A stretch of DNA of 64,000 nucleotides from assembly GCF_019711315.1 (NCBI RefSeq), contig NZ_CP081294.1, positions 2,666,001 to 2,730,000 of the forward strand, written 5' to 3'. The notes under the pieces were generated by a model. It was not told the DNA's origin, searched no databases, and saw nothing but the letters and a program-made list of their open reading frames with translations. The DNA is from Qipengyuania gelatinilytica. GTDB taxonomy: Bacteria > Pseudomonadota > Alphaproteobacteria > Sphingomonadales > Sphingomonadaceae. The position numbers and the translations under genes were made by a program. Of this stretch, positions 24,564 through 33,606 are shown piece by piece (within the stretch, counting starts at the first letter, position 1; each line of letters begins with the position of its first letter).

Positions 24564-26144
24564 ATGACCAAAGCCGCCGCCGATATCTGGACCGACCTTG
24601 CCAAGCTGCCGCAGCCGACCTTGCTCGAACTGTTCAGTACCAAGCGCGATGGAGGCGAGGGCACGGACGAGCCGGGGGGCGAGGAACGCGTTGCTATGCT
24701 GTCGGGCCGGATCGAGCTGGCAGGCGATGCTGCGGGCGATCCGATGGCGCCGGGCGGCATACTGTTCGACTGGTCGAAAACGCACCTCGACCGCGCCGTG
24801 CTGGCGAAGTTTGCTGAGCTGGCCGAGGCGATGGAATTCACCGAAATGCGCCGCAAGCTCTTTGCGGGCGAAGTGGTGAACCCGACCGAAGGTCGCGCAG
24901 CCGATCATGTGACGCTGCGCGGCGTGGGTGACGAGGCAAAGGTCGAGGAAGCGGCTGCGCTGATCGACCGCATGGGCATGCTGGTCGAGGCGATCCACCA
25001 GGGGGCGCTGGGCGAAATCGACCACCTCATCCATATCGGCATCGGCGGCAGCGCGCTTGGACCTGCGCTGGGTGTCGATGCGCTCAGCCGCGATTTCGCG
25101 CGCTGCGACGTGCATGTGGTCTCCAACATCGATGGTGTCGCGCTGGAGGCGGCCTTTGCGAAGTGCGATCCTGCCAAGACGCTGATCGCGGTGGCCAGCA
25201 AGACCTTCACCACGATCGAGACCATGACCAACGCGGCAAGCGCGCTCAAATGGCTGGCCGACAATGGCGTATCCGATCCGGGCGGCCGCGTGATTGCGCT
25301 GACGGCCAACCCCGAAGGCGCGGTCGAATGGGGCGTCGACGAAACGCGTATCCTGCCCTTCCAGGAAAGCGTGGGCGGGCGTTATTCGATCTGGTCGAGC
25401 ATCGGCTTTCCGATCGCCATGGCGGTGGGAATGGACGATTTCCGCGAAATGCTTGCCGGCGCTGCCGAGGTCGACAAGCATTTCCGCGATAGCGACTTGG
25501 CAGACAATCTCGTCCTGCGCGCCGCCTTCGCCGATCTCTACTACACCCGCGTGCGCGGCTGCCAGACCCGCGCCGTGTTCGCTTATGACGAGCGGCTCGG
25601 CCTGTTCCCCGATTATCTCCAGCAGCTGGAGATGGAGAGCAACGGCAAGCGCGTGACCGCCGACATGCAGCCGGTCGACGGCCCGACCGCGCCGATCACC
25701 TGGGGCGGGGTGGGCACCGATGCGCAGCACGCGGTGTTCCAGCTCCTTCACCAGGGCACGCACCTCATCCCCGTCGACTTCATCGCCAGCATCGCGCCCG
25801 GCGACGAGCTCGACCCCGCGCACCACCGCATCCTCCTGATGAACTGCTTTGCGCAGGGCGCGGCGCTGATGGCGGGCAAGCAGGGCAAGGACCCCGCGCG
25901 CAACTACCCGGGCGATCGCCCTTCGGCCACGATGCTGTGCGACGATCTCGACGCCGCCACGCTGGGCGCGCTCATCGCCTTCCACGAACACCGCACCTTC
26001 GCCAGCGCGGTGCTGATGGGCATCAACCCCTTCGACCAGTTCGGCGTCGAACTCGGCAAGGAAATGGCCAAGGCGATCGAGAAAGGCGGCGAGGAATTCG
26101 ATGCGAGTACGGAAGCCTTGCTCGGTGCCGCCGGAATGTCGTGA
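24564..26144 (+). CDS. pgi: Glucose-6-phosphate isomerase
   Basis: A 526-residue cytosolic isomerase interconverting glucose-6-phosphate and fructose-6-phosphate. It contains IHIGIGGSALGP, the phosphate-binding VASKTFTT, the signature GGRYSIWSSIGFPIA, and the C-terminal signature NPFDQFGVELGKEMAK with the catalytic lysine. The start ATG 24564 (MTKAAADIW) replaces an N-terminal extension that lies antisense to lepB. A diverged copy of its last 58 codons sits 1.1 kb downstream. It heads a same-strand run with the ferritin-like and GtrA genes. Confidence 0.96.
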   Translation: MTKAAADIWTDLAKLPQPTLLELFSTKRDGGEGTDEPGGEERVAMLSGRIELAGDAAGDPMAPGGILFDWSKTHLDRAVLAKFAELAEAMEFTEMRRKLFAGEVVNPTEGRAADHVTLRGVGDEAKVEEAAALIDRMGMLVEAIHQGALGEIDHLIHIGIGGSALGPALGVDALSRDFARCDVHVVSNIDGVALEAAFAKCDPAKTLIAVASKTFTTIETMTNAASALKWLADNGVSDPGGRVIALTANPEGAVEWGVDETRILPFQESVGGRYSIWSSIGFPIAMAVGMDDFREMLAGAAEVDKHFRDSDLADNLVLRAAFADLYYTRVRGCQTRAVFAYDERLGLFPDYLQQLEMESNGKRVTADMQPVDGPTAPITWGGVGTDAQHAVFQLLHQGTHLIPVDFIASIAPGDELDPAHHRILLMNCFAQGAALMAGKQGKDPARNYPGDRPSATMLCDDLDAATLGALIAFHEHRTFASAVLMGINPFDQFGVELGKEMAKAIEKGGEEFDASTEALLGAAGMS

Positions 26145-26176
26145 CAACGTCAGCGGAAAGATGGTAAACCGTTGAC

Positions 26177-26860
26177 ATGAAACAATGGTTCGCACGCCGC
26201 TATCTCGACCTTCTGGGCTCGATCTACATCTATAACGAGCATCGCGGTTACACTGCGCTTGACCGGGTGCTGGAGGCGGTGAAGGCGAAGCATCCCGAGG
26301 CGACCGAACTGATCGCAGCGGTCGAAAAGCACCGCGCCGACGAGCGCAAGCATTACACCATGTTCAAGCGCTGGTTCCAGCTGCGCGGGACCATGCCGAT
26401 CGCGCTCGACCGGACTTTCGGCCATATCGACCGCTTTATCGAGATCACTTTCGGCACCTCGATAGACAGCCTCGACACCGATGCCATCATCGCCAGCGAC
26501 GACCTGTTCGAGCGGCTGTGTCGGGTCATCTCGCTGACCGAGAAGCGCGGGCTGAAGCAGGTCGAAATCCTGCTCGACCATCCGCTCGTCAAGCAGGACA
26601 AGGCGCTGCACAAGATCTTCGAGGTCGTCCATGTCGACGAGCCCGACCATTTCCTGCCCTATGACAAGTGGCTCGCCGAAAACCAGCGCCGCATGCCCAA
26701 CCGGCGCGAAGTGTGGATCGACCGGATGATCCATTCCGAACTGCTCTTCATCAAGCTGCCGCTGCTGTTCCTGTGGTTCGGTGCGCCGCGCCGCAAGGAA
26801 TGGCGCGATGCGGGCGAGAGCAATCCCAAGCCAACGCCCAAGATTGCCGTGCCCGGCTGA
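26177..26860 (+). CDS. Ferritin-like domain protein
   Basis: A 227-residue alpha-helical protein. Its first third (YIYNEHRGYTALDRVLEAV, then VEKHRADERKHYTMFKRW) has the spaced E...E-x-x-H pattern of ferritin-like diiron or diiron-derived four-helix bundles. The C-terminal third has a hydrophobic stretch (IKLPLLFLWFG) near residues 192-202 that may associate with the membrane. Such proteins are common and uncharacterised in Sphingomonadales. It starts 32 bases after pgi and ends 11 bases before a GtrA gene, so the three are probably one transcript. Metal binding is inferred only from the pattern. Confidence 0.68.
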   Translation: MKQWFARRYLDLLGSIYIYNEHRGYTALDRVLEAVKAKHPEATELIAAVEKHRADERKHYTMFKRWFQLRGTMPIALDRTFGHIDRFIEITFGTSIDSLDTDAIIASDDLFERLCRVISLTEKRGLKQVEILLDHPLVKQDKALHKIFEVVHVDEPDHFLPYDKWLAENQRRMPNRREVWIDRMIHSELLFIKLPLLFLWFGAPRRKEWRDAGESNPKPTPKIAVPG

Positions 26861-26871
26861 GCGAGCCTTTC

Positions 26872-27276
26872 ATGTTGAAACGGTTCTTCAACCGCCGTGC
26901 GGGCGGCATGCTTTGGCGCAACACGGTTGTCAGCACGGGCGTGTTCCTCCTCGGGCTGGGCGTGCTGTGGCTGCTGGTCGAACAGGCAGGCGTCGACCCG
27001 GTGCTGGCGACGGGCATAAGCTTCCTGGTCGCCAATTCGATCCATTACATTTTCGGGCGTACGTGGATCTTCGCCGGGTCCGAGCGGAAGCTCTCGACCG
27101 GCTATGCGCTGTTCCTCGCCAACGCGGTTGTCGGCCTGATCGTGACGGTCGGCCTTTTCTGGGTGCTCACCGAATGGACGCCGATGAATTACCTCGTGGC
27201 GCGCGTCGTCGTGTCGGTCTTCGCGGGGCTGGCGGTGTTCGCGCTCAACGCGACGATCAACTTCAGGCAGGTGTGA
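26872..27276 (+). CDS. GtrA family membrane protein
   Basis: A 134-residue protein with four transmembrane helices, the GtrA/DPMS3 fold. The N-terminal part (RRAGGMLWRNTVVSTGVFLLGLG) and the NSIHYIFGRTWIF motif between helices 2 and 3 are the family hallmarks. GtrA proteins help move polyprenyl-phosphate-linked sugars across the inner membrane. Start ATG 26872 is favoured; the frame extends further upstream only as antisense-like sequence. Its TGA shares a base with the ATG of the pgi fragment that follows. No glycosyltransferase is adjacent, unlike the GT2-GtrA fusion further along the window. Confidence 0.85.
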   Translation: MLKRFFNRRAGGMLWRNTVVSTGVFLLGLGVLWLLVEQAGVDPVLATGISFLVANSIHYIFGRTWIFAGSERKLSTGYALFLANAVVGLIVTVGLFWVLTEWTPMNYLVARVVVSVFAGLAVFALNATINFRQV

Positions 27277-27470
27277 TGCGCATTCACCGTGCGCTGATAG
27301 CCTTCCACCATTACGCCAAACTCACCAGGGCCATCCTGATGGGCACCAACCCCTTCGACCAGTACGGCGTCGAGCCGGGCAGGCGGATGGCCAAGGCGAC
27401 TGAGGAACGCGGAGAGGAGTTCGACGCGAGCACGGAAGGGCTTCTGGAGGCGGCTGGGCTTTCCGACTAG
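27276..27470 (+). pseudogene. Detached 3'-end fragment of a glucose-6-phosphate isomerase gene
   Basis: A 64-codon open frame whose product aligns over 58 residues with the C-terminus of the pgi product encoded 1.1 kb upstream; I count about 39 identities. It keeps LMGTNPFDQYGVE and the closing EEFDASTE block. The catalytic lysine of PGI signature 2 (GVELGK in the full gene) is arginine here (GVEPGR), so it cannot act as an isomerase. The ATG overlaps the GtrA stop by one base and the frame is intact, so it may still be translated. It is either a relic of a second pgi or a diverged partial duplication. Its TAG shares bases with the stop of the convergent gene. Confidence 0.75.
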
Positions 27471-27883
27471 AAGACGGAACTAAGCATTCCCGTGACCAGG
27501 GCCTTGTAGAGAACGATCCCCACGCCGATCATAAGGACCATAAGAAGCCGTACTATTCCTGCGCGCCAGTCGTCATCTGCAATCGCCTGATCGCCGATGT
27601 CTTCTGCTTCGATCCATTTCATACGAAAATCATGCCACCAGAAGAAATAGGCTACAATCGCACCGGGTATCGGAACCACAGGCGCGAACAGGCGATAGTC
27701 CGACGGGCCGAAAAGGACCAAAAACGCTGCAACAATGATATAGGCTACCGCCACGGTGAGAGCAGCCCTTTTGGCTGGAGGTTGCCTCAGGCCGACGAAG
27801 AAATGCAGGATCGCAGTCGCTATCGCGATCATTACGAAACCGATGCCGGCGACAAGCAGTACGATTGATGCCCATACCGGCAT
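27467..27883 (-). CDS. Hypothetical four-helix membrane protein
   Basis: A 138-residue protein with four predicted hydrophobic segments (about residues 5-30, 40-60, 66-84 and 108-132). Between helices 3 and 4 there is a charged loop (RMKWIEAEDIGDQAIADDDWR). No conserved family motif is recognised. Its ATG at 27883 is followed by a plausible signal-anchor. It is convergent with the pgi fragment, and the two stop codons share the palindrome CTAG. Codon usage is slightly less GC-rich than in neighbouring core genes. Function is unknown. Confidence 0.68.
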   Translation of the reverse strand: MPVWASIVLLVAGIGFVMIAIATAILHFFVGLRQPPAKRAALTVAVAYIIVAAFLVLFGPSDYRLFAPVVPIPGAIVAYFFWWHDFRMKWIEAEDIGDQAIADDDWRAGIVRLLMVLMIGVGIVLYKALVTGMLSSVF

Positions 27884-28159
27884 GCTGATTCTCCCCTCTA
27901 CAATTTGAGGTCGAATATGTTCTGCAGGCTGCTGGAAACAGCGAGTGCGGTTGACTATTCACAGTATTAGGACCACATGGCGCCCATCGAAGCGCGCAAG
28001 CCAGCGTGAAGCGGCGATGCGGATACATCCATCGCCCCGGCCGTGCCTCGGTCCAGTTTTTCCAGACTTCCCTTTTCACGCGGGTGGTTCCAACCCCCGC
28101 GCCGCGCGACGATTCCGCCCGGAATCCGTCAGTGCGCCGCATATTTTGCGAGTTTAGCC

Positions 28160-29533
28160 ATGACACAATTCAATGACCTCGGGCTTTCGCAGCCCGTGCT
28201 CCAGGCCCTCGACATGAAGGGCTATACCGAGCCGACCCCGATCCAGGCACAGGCCATTCCGCACCTTCTCGAAGGCCGTGACCTGCTCGGTATCGCGCAG
28301 ACCGGTACCGGCAAGACCGCTGCCTTCATGCTGCCCAGCATCGACCGCCTGCGCGACGCCGACAAGCAGACGCCGTTCAAGTCCTGCCGCATGCTGGTGC
28401 TCGCCCCGACGCGCGAACTGGCAGGGCAGATTGCGGAAAGCGCCAAGGATTATGGCGCGCTGGCAGGCCTCAAGGTGCACTCCATCGTCGGCGGCACCTC
28501 GGTCAACAAGGATCGCAACAAGCTGCACCGCGGCACCGACATCCTCGTCGCCACGCCGGGCCGCCTGCTCGACCTGATCGACCAGAAGGCCTTCCGCCTC
28601 GACGGCGTCGAAGTGCTGGTGCTGGACGAGGCCGACCAGATGCTCGACCTCGGCTTCATCCACGCGCTGCGCAAGATCAGCGAACTTGTTCCTGCGGACC
28701 GACAGACGCTGTTCTTCAGCGCCACCATGCCCAAGCAGATCCAGGAACTGGTGGGTAAATACTGCCGCAACCCGGTGAAGGTCAGCGTGACCCCGGAAAG
28801 CACCACGGCAGAACGCATCGACCAGTATCTCTTCATGGTCCAGCAGGACGAGAAGCAGACGCTGATCGAGCTGATCCTGTCCGAGCGTCACAAGGTCCCC
28901 GGCAAGTTCGAGCGCGTGCTGATTTTCGCCCGCACCAAGCATGGCTGCGACCGTATCGTGAAGAAGCTCGGCCAGGCGGGCATTCCGGCCAATGCCATCC
29001 ACGGCAACAAGAGCCAGCCGCAGCGCGAACGTGCGCTCGACGAGTTCAAGCGCGCCAAGACGCCGATCCTGATTGCGACCGATGTCGCCGCGCGCGGGAT
29101 CGACATTCCGGGCGTCAGCCACGTGATCAATTACGAACTGCCCAACGTGCCGGAGCAGTACGTCCATCGCATCGGCCGCACCGCGCGTGCAGGCAAGGAC
29201 GGCATCGCGATTGCCTTTTGTGCCGAAGACGAGCGCGATTACCTGAAGGACATCCGCAAGAAGACCGATGCGGAATTCGAGCGCCTGCCGCTGCCGGACA
29301 ATTTCCGTGCCGTGGTCGAAGGCGTCGGCCCGACCAAGCGCGAGCCCAAGCAGCGCATGGCCAAGCCAAAGGTTCGCCCGACTGGCGGCGCCACCAAGCC
29401 GAAGCCCAAGCAGAAGCACCCTGCTCGCAAGGGCAAGCCCGAGGGGGCGGGGCAGGGCGGCAAGCCCGGCGGCCGCCCCGGCGGAAACCGTAATCGCAAC
29501 CGTAACCGGAACCGGCCGCGCAGCGGAAGGTAA
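28160..29533 (+). CDS. DEAD-box RNA helicase, RhlE-like
   Basis: A 457-residue ATP-dependent RNA helicase. It carries the Q motif (YTEPTPIQAQAIP), motif I AQTGTGKTAAF, motif Ia PTRELA, motif Ib TPGRLLDL, motif II DEAD, motif III SAT, motif V DVAARGID and motif VI HRIGRTARAG. After the two RecA-like domains it has a basic, Gly/Asn/Arg-rich tail of about 80 residues (GNRNRNRNRNRPRSGR at the end) that should bind RNA non-specifically. Start ATG 28160 (MTQFNDLG) was chosen because the upstream extension has low-complexity Pro/Arg content. Members assist ribosome assembly or RNA turnover, often in the cold. Confidence 0.93.
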   Translation: MTQFNDLGLSQPVLQALDMKGYTEPTPIQAQAIPHLLEGRDLLGIAQTGTGKTAAFMLPSIDRLRDADKQTPFKSCRMLVLAPTRELAGQIAESAKDYGALAGLKVHSIVGGTSVNKDRNKLHRGTDILVATPGRLLDLIDQKAFRLDGVEVLVLDEADQMLDLGFIHALRKISELVPADRQTLFFSATMPKQIQELVGKYCRNPVKVSVTPESTTAERIDQYLFMVQQDEKQTLIELILSERHKVPGKFERVLIFARTKHGCDRIVKKLGQAGIPANAIHGNKSQPQRERALDEFKRAKTPILIATDVAARGIDIPGVSHVINYELPNVPEQYVHRIGRTARAGKDGIAIAFCAEDERDYLKDIRKKTDAEFERLPLPDNFRAVVEGVGPTKREPKQRMAKPKVRPTGGATKPKPKQKHPARKGKPEGAGQGGKPGGRPGGNRNRNRNRNRPRSGR

Positions 29534-29598
29534 GTCGGAACTTGCTTATCGGCTCACGGTTGGCGAGAGACACGCTCGAAAGCTGACAGGAGCGCCGA

Positions 29599-30951
29599 AT
29601 GGCCGAGAAATACGATTACGACCTCTTCACCATCGGCGCCGGTTCGGGCGGCGTGCGCGCCAGCCGTGTCTCTGCCGCGCATGGCGCGAAGGTCGCGATT
29701 GCCGAGGAACACCGCGTCGGCGGGACCTGCGTGATCCGTGGCTGCGTGCCCAAGAAGATGCTCGTCTACGGCGCGCATTTCGCCGAGGACCTCGAGGATT
29801 GCCAGCGCTTCGGGTGGGAAATCGGCGAGCGCAAGTTCGACTGGAAGGTGCTGCGCGACAATGTGCTCGACGATGTGAAACGCATCGAGGGCGCCTACAC
29901 CGAAACGCTTGAAAATCACGAGGTCGAGATTTTCAAGGAACGTGCCGAGATTACCGGCCCGCATGAGATCACGCTCGCAAGCGGGCGCAAGGTCACGGCC
30001 AAGTACATCCTGATCGCCACCGGCGCCCGGCCGCGTATGCCCGAATGCCAGGGCGCCGAACACGCGATCAGTTCGAACGAGGCCTTCCACCTCGACGAGC
30101 TGCCGAAGAAGGTCATCATCGCCGGCGGGGGCTACATCGCCAACGAATTCGCAGGAATATTCAACGAGTTCGGCTGCGATGTTCATATCGTCAATCGGGG
30201 CGATCGCCTGCTTCGCAGCTATGACGAGGCGGTGCGCGACCGCCTGCTCCAGATCAGCACGATGAAGGGCATCAAGTTCCGCTTCAACACGACCTTCGAA
30301 TACATCAAACCATGTGACGAAGGCGGCTATTTCGTCAAGCTCAGCGACCAGGACGAGGAAAAGGCGGACCTCGTCATGTTCGCCGTCGGTCGTGTTCCCA
30401 ATACCGAGGGGCTGGGGCTGGACAAGGCGGGCGTCGAACTTGGCGATGGCGGCGAGGTCAAGGTCGACCGTTTCAGCAAGACCAATGTCGACCACATCTA
30501 TGCCGTCGGCGATGTGACCGACCGCGTCCAACTGACTCCCGTCGCCATCCGCGAAGGCCAGGCCTTTGCCGACATGATCTTCGGCGGCTGCGACCCGGTT
30601 GCGGTGGATCACTCCTGCATCCCCAGCGCCGTGTTCAGCCATCCCCCGATCGCCGCTGTCGGCATGACCGAGGGCGAGGCCAAGAACAAGCTCGGCAGCG
30701 TGAAGGTGTACCTGTCCGATTTCCGCCCGATGAAGAACGTGCTGGCCGGTCGTAACGAACGCAGCCTGATCAAGATGGTCTGCGATGGCGACAGCGGGAA
30801 GATCGTCGGCATCCACATGATCGCTCCCGAAGCGCCGGAGATGATGCAGGCCGCCGCGATTGCGGTGAAGGCTGGCCTCACCAAGGCGGATTTCGATGCA
30901 ACGACCGCAATCCATCCGACGATGGCGGAAGAACTCGTCCTGATGCGTTGA
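29599..30951 (+). CDS. gor: Glutathione-disulfide reductase
   Basis: A 450-residue FAD-dependent enzyme reducing GSSG with NADPH. The N-terminal FAD motif is GAGSGGVRASR, and the redox disulphide is in GGTCVIRGCVPKK, the form usual in alphaproteobacterial enzymes. The NADPH domain has IIAGGGYIANEFAGI followed by basic residues. The dimer interface carries the catalytic histidine in AAIHPTMAEELV. Start ATG 29599 follows AGGAG. It would maintain reduced glutathione in the cytoplasm together with the thioredoxin system at the window start. Confidence 0.95.
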   Translation: MAEKYDYDLFTIGAGSGGVRASRVSAAHGAKVAIAEEHRVGGTCVIRGCVPKKMLVYGAHFAEDLEDCQRFGWEIGERKFDWKVLRDNVLDDVKRIEGAYTETLENHEVEIFKERAEITGPHEITLASGRKVTAKYILIATGARPRMPECQGAEHAISSNEAFHLDELPKKVIIAGGGYIANEFAGIFNEFGCDVHIVNRGDRLLRSYDEAVRDRLLQISTMKGIKFRFNTTFEYIKPCDEGGYFVKLSDQDEEKADLVMFAVGRVPNTEGLGLDKAGVELGDGGEVKVDRFSKTNVDHIYAVGDVTDRVQLTPVAIREGQAFADMIFGGCDPVAVDHSCIPSAVFSHPPIAAVGMTEGEAKNKLGSVKVYLSDFRPMKNVLAGRNERSLIKMVCDGDSGKIVGIHMIAPEAPEMMQAAAIAVKAGLTKADFDATTAIHPTMAEELVLMR

Positions 30952-31014
30952 TCGCGCCAGTCGGTTGCAGCGCGCAACCTTTGGTCATAGCATCGCCCGA
31001 AAGGGAGAATTGCG

Positions 31015-32040
31015 ATGACTGGAACCGTGCTTGTCACCGGCGGCACCGGCTACATTGCCGGAGAGCTGATCCGGCAGCTGCTTGCAAAGGGCTGGACGGT
31101 TCACACGACCGTGCGCAACAAGGCGAAGAGCAAGGGCATCCTCCAGCGCCGCTTCGGCAATCCTGACGAGGCCCAGTTCAAGGTCTTCGAAGCCGAGCTG
31201 ATGGATGATGCGGGCTGGGCCGAAGCCGTCGCCGGCTGCACGCATATGGCGCATGTCGCCTCGCCCATCGCCGCGTCCACCCCCAAGGACGAGAACGAGA
31301 TGATCGTCCCGGCTCGCGAAGGTACGCTGCGTGCCCTGCGCTTTGCGAAGGACGCGGGCGTGAAGCGGTTCGTCCAGACAAGTTCGATGGCAGCCGTGGC
31401 CTATGGCCGGAGCGACAAGGTCTACACAGTCGATGAAAGCGACTGGACCGATATCTCGCATCCCGACATCTACCCTTACGTCAAATCCAAGACCATTGCC
31501 GAACGTGCAGCGCGCGACTGGATCGAGGAGAACGGTGCGGGAATGGAATTCGTATCGGTCAATCCGTCGATGGTCCTCGGACCGGTGGACGATCCCGATT
31601 TTTCCCCCTCGGTCGAGGCGGTGAAACAGGTCCTCGACGGCTCCATGCCGATGGCCCCCGATCTTGGCTTTGCGATCGTCGACACGCGCGATGTTGCCGA
31701 CCTGCACGTCCGCTGCCTGGAAGAGCCGGGCCTTGCAAACGAACGCTTCCTTGCCGCCGGCAAGTTCATGAAAATCATCGAGATCGCCGATGTCCTGCGC
31801 GATCGCCTCCCGCCCGAGCATACCCGCAAGGTGCCCAGGAAGATCATGCCCAACTGGATGGTCTCGATCCTTTCGCTGTTCAATCCGGGCGTGCGCTCGA
31901 TCAAGAGCGAGATCGGCAAGACGCGCAATGTCGATCCGGGCCATGCGCTGGAACGCCTGGGCTGGAAGACCCGGCCCGAGGAGGAGAGTATCGTGGATTG
32001 CGCGAAGTCCCTTATCGAGCACGGCGTGGTCAAGACCTGA
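31015..32040 (+). CDS. NAD(P)-dependent reductase, dihydroflavonol-reductase-like extended SDR
   Basis: A 341-residue extended short-chain dehydrogenase. The N-terminus VLVTGGTGYIAGELIRQLLAKG is the TGxxGxxG cofactor loop. The active site has the serine in QTSSMAAVAYG and the Tyr-x-x-x-Lys pair in YPYVKSKTIAER. The following IEENGAGMEFVSVNPSMVLGP matches dihydroflavonol-4-reductase and cinnamyl-CoA-reductase-like bacterial members. Start ATG 31015 follows AAAGGGAGAA. The natural substrate is unknown; aldehyde reduction is possible. It stands alone between gor and tspO on the same strand. Confidence 0.87.
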   Translation: MTGTVLVTGGTGYIAGELIRQLLAKGWTVHTTVRNKAKSKGILQRRFGNPDEAQFKVFEAELMDDAGWAEAVAGCTHMAHVASPIAASTPKDENEMIVPAREGTLRALRFAKDAGVKRFVQTSSMAAVAYGRSDKVYTVDESDWTDISHPDIYPYVKSKTIAERAARDWIEENGAGMEFVSVNPSMVLGPVDDPDFSPSVEAVKQVLDGSMPMAPDLGFAIVDTRDVADLHVRCLEEPGLANERFLAAGKFMKIIEIADVLRDRLPPEHTRKVPRKIMPNWMVSILSLFNPGVRSIKSEIGKTRNVDPGHALERLGWKTRPEEESIVDCAKSLIEHGVVKT

Positions 32041-32141
32041 CGGGTCCCGAAAGTGGACGGGGGGCTATCGTGCATTGCCAGCCCGTGCGCACCTCGCCAG
32101 AACCATCCTGAATTGACGAGTCGCCGACAGGAATTGCAGTC

Positions 32142-32699
32142 ATGAATATGCTGGCATCGCGCGGACAGCTGCGCGCGAGTTTCATCCGCTGGGCCCTTTT
32201 CCTGGTGCCCCTGATCGTCCTGCTCGGCTTCGTTGCCGGGCAATTGGGGCCGGGGCCTGAAAGCGCGTGGTTCCAGTCGCTGGAGAAACCCTCGATCTTT
32301 CCCGAGCCGAAGTGGTTCGGTATCGTCTGGTCGATCCTCTACGTAATGATCGGTTTTTCGGTGGCGCTCGTCGCATCGGCGTGGGGCGCACGGGGCCGCA
32401 CCGCTGCGCTTATCGCCTTCGCGCTGCACTTCCTTCTCAACCTTGCGTGGTCGCCGACCTTTTTCGGCATGCAGCAGATGGGTGCCGCGCTCGTCGTGAT
32501 CGTGCTCATCGTGCTCACCCTGCTGGTAGTGATCGCATTGTTTTGGAAGGTACGCCGCCTCGCTGCGCTGCTGCTGCTGCCCTATCTCGCATGGGTCTGT
32601 TTCGCGACCTTGCTCAATTACGAATTCCTGCAGCTCAATCCGGATGCGGACGGCGGTTCGTCGGGCGAAGCGGTCGAGCGTGTGCGCATCGGCAATTGA
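32142..32699 (+). CDS. TspO/MBR family membrane protein
   Basis: A 185-residue protein of the tryptophan-rich sensory protein family, homologous to the mitochondrial translocator protein. Five transmembrane helices are visible. Conserved segments are LEKPSIFPEPKWFGIVWSILY in helix-1/2 and ALHFLLNLAWSPTFFG in helix 3. Bacterial TspO binds porphyrins and haem-pathway intermediates; with an ALAS gene also in the window a porphyrin link is plausible but not shown. It has a longer N-terminus (about 15 residues) and an acidic Ser/Gly tail. Start ATG 32142 follows AGGAA. Confidence 0.93.
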   Translation: MNMLASRGQLRASFIRWALFLVPLIVLLGFVAGQLGPGPESAWFQSLEKPSIFPEPKWFGIVWSILYVMIGFSVALVASAWGARGRTAALIAFALHFLLNLAWSPTFFGMQQMGAALVVIVLIVLTLLVVIALFWKVRRLAALLLLPYLAWVCFATLLNYEFLQLNPDADGGSSGEAVERVRIGN

Positions 32700-32730
32700 A
32701 CTGGCGGCACGGTCGGCCTAGATAGCCTGC

Positions 32731-32976
32731 ATGCAGAGCCAGAACCCGATGATCGCCGACTTCGTCAAACTCGCCAATTCGGCGGCCGGTACCCTTGCGG
32801 GCATGACCCGCGAGGCGCGCGAAACTGCGCGTGAACGGGCCAAGGAAGCTTTCGGCGGCATGGACTTCGTCACCCGCGAGGAATTCGACGCGGTCAAGGC
32901 GATGGCCGCCAAGGCTCGCGAGCAGGCCGAAGACCTCGCCACTCGCGTCGCGGCGCTGGAAGCCAAGCACAAGTGA
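32731..32976 (+). CDS. UbiK/BMFP family accessory factor
   Basis: An 81-residue, highly helical protein with a C-terminal coiled coil. The pattern MIADFVKLANSAAGTLAGM...RERAKEAFGGMDFVTREEFDAVKAMAAKAREQAEDLATRVAALE matches the COG2960 BMFP family, whose Escherichia coli member UbiK aids aerobic ubiquinone synthesis and binds lipid. The spacer is 31 bases after tspO and the next gene, recO, begins 32 bases later. Residues DFVTREEFDAV are a recurring family signature. Ubiquinone involvement is inferred from the family only. Confidence 0.8.
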   Translation: MQSQNPMIADFVKLANSAAGTLAGMTREARETARERAKEAFGGMDFVTREEFDAVKAMAAKAREQAEDLATRVAALEAKHK

Positions 32977-33008
32977 CTTCCGCCCCTGCCGCGCGGTAGG
33001 GGTGCCCC

Positions 33009-33605
33009 ATGCATCTACGCGCACCAGCAATCCTGATCGCTGCCCGCCCTCACGGCGAGACGGCGGTAATTGCGCGCCTGCTGACCGAGGAAAGCGGTGT
33101 CGTCGCGGCCTATGTCGCGGGAGGGCGGGGGCGCCAGTTGCGGCCCGTGGTCATTCCCGGGAACATGGTCGAAGCCGAAATCCGCGCCAAGTCGGACAGC
33201 CAGTTGCCTTTCGCGCGGCTGGAGTTGGCACAGAGCCGCGGGCCTTGGCTGACCGAGCCGCTGCCAGCAGCCGCGATCGCCTGGACCTGCGCGCTTACCG
33301 CCAGCGCCTTGCCCGAACGCAATCCCTATCCCAGCCTCTACAGCGCGCTCTCCGCATTGCTGGATGCCGTCTGCAACGCGCCCTCAGCGAGGGGTTGGGC
33401 GCCGGCGCTGGCGGCTTATGAAGTGCTGCTTCTGCGCGAGCTCGGCTATGGCGGTGCGAGACCGGAGATAGAGGGACTTGAGCAGGCTCTGGAAATTATG
33501 CGCGGCACCGAGCCTCTCATCGCCAGATACCTCCTTGCCGACACCCGCAATGACGTTCTAGCCGCTAGGGCTCTCCTGATGCAGCGGCTCGAACGGATGG
33601 CCTGA
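33009..33605 (+). CDS. recO: DNA repair protein RecO
   Basis: A 198-residue RecO, shorter than the roughly 240 residues common in the family. The N-terminal OB fold ([29 protein letters not shown]) is clear, followed by the arginine-rich [15 protein letters not shown] and the helical domain with LLRELGYGG near the C-terminal third. No zinc-binding cysteine cluster is seen, which also occurs in other alphaproteobacterial RecO proteins. RecO loads RecA onto SSB-coated gaps with RecR. Its TGA is three bases ahead of leuB, so the two are probably co-transcribed. Confidence 0.92.
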   Translation: MHLRAPAILIAARPHGETAVIARLLTEESGVVAAYVAGGRGRQLRPVVIPGNMVEAEIRAKSDSQLPFARLELAQSRGPWLTEPLPAAAIAWTCALTASALPERNPYPSLYSALSALLDAVCNAPSARGWAPALAAYEVLLLRELGYGGARPEIEGLEQALEIMRGTEPLIARYLLADTRNDVLAARALLMQRLERMA

Positions 33606-33606
33606 C

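Noticed and set aside
28043..28159. N-terminal extension of the helicase frame
   Set aside because: Pro/Arg/Ser-rich sequence with no Q-motif relation; ATG 28160 starts the family N-terminus.
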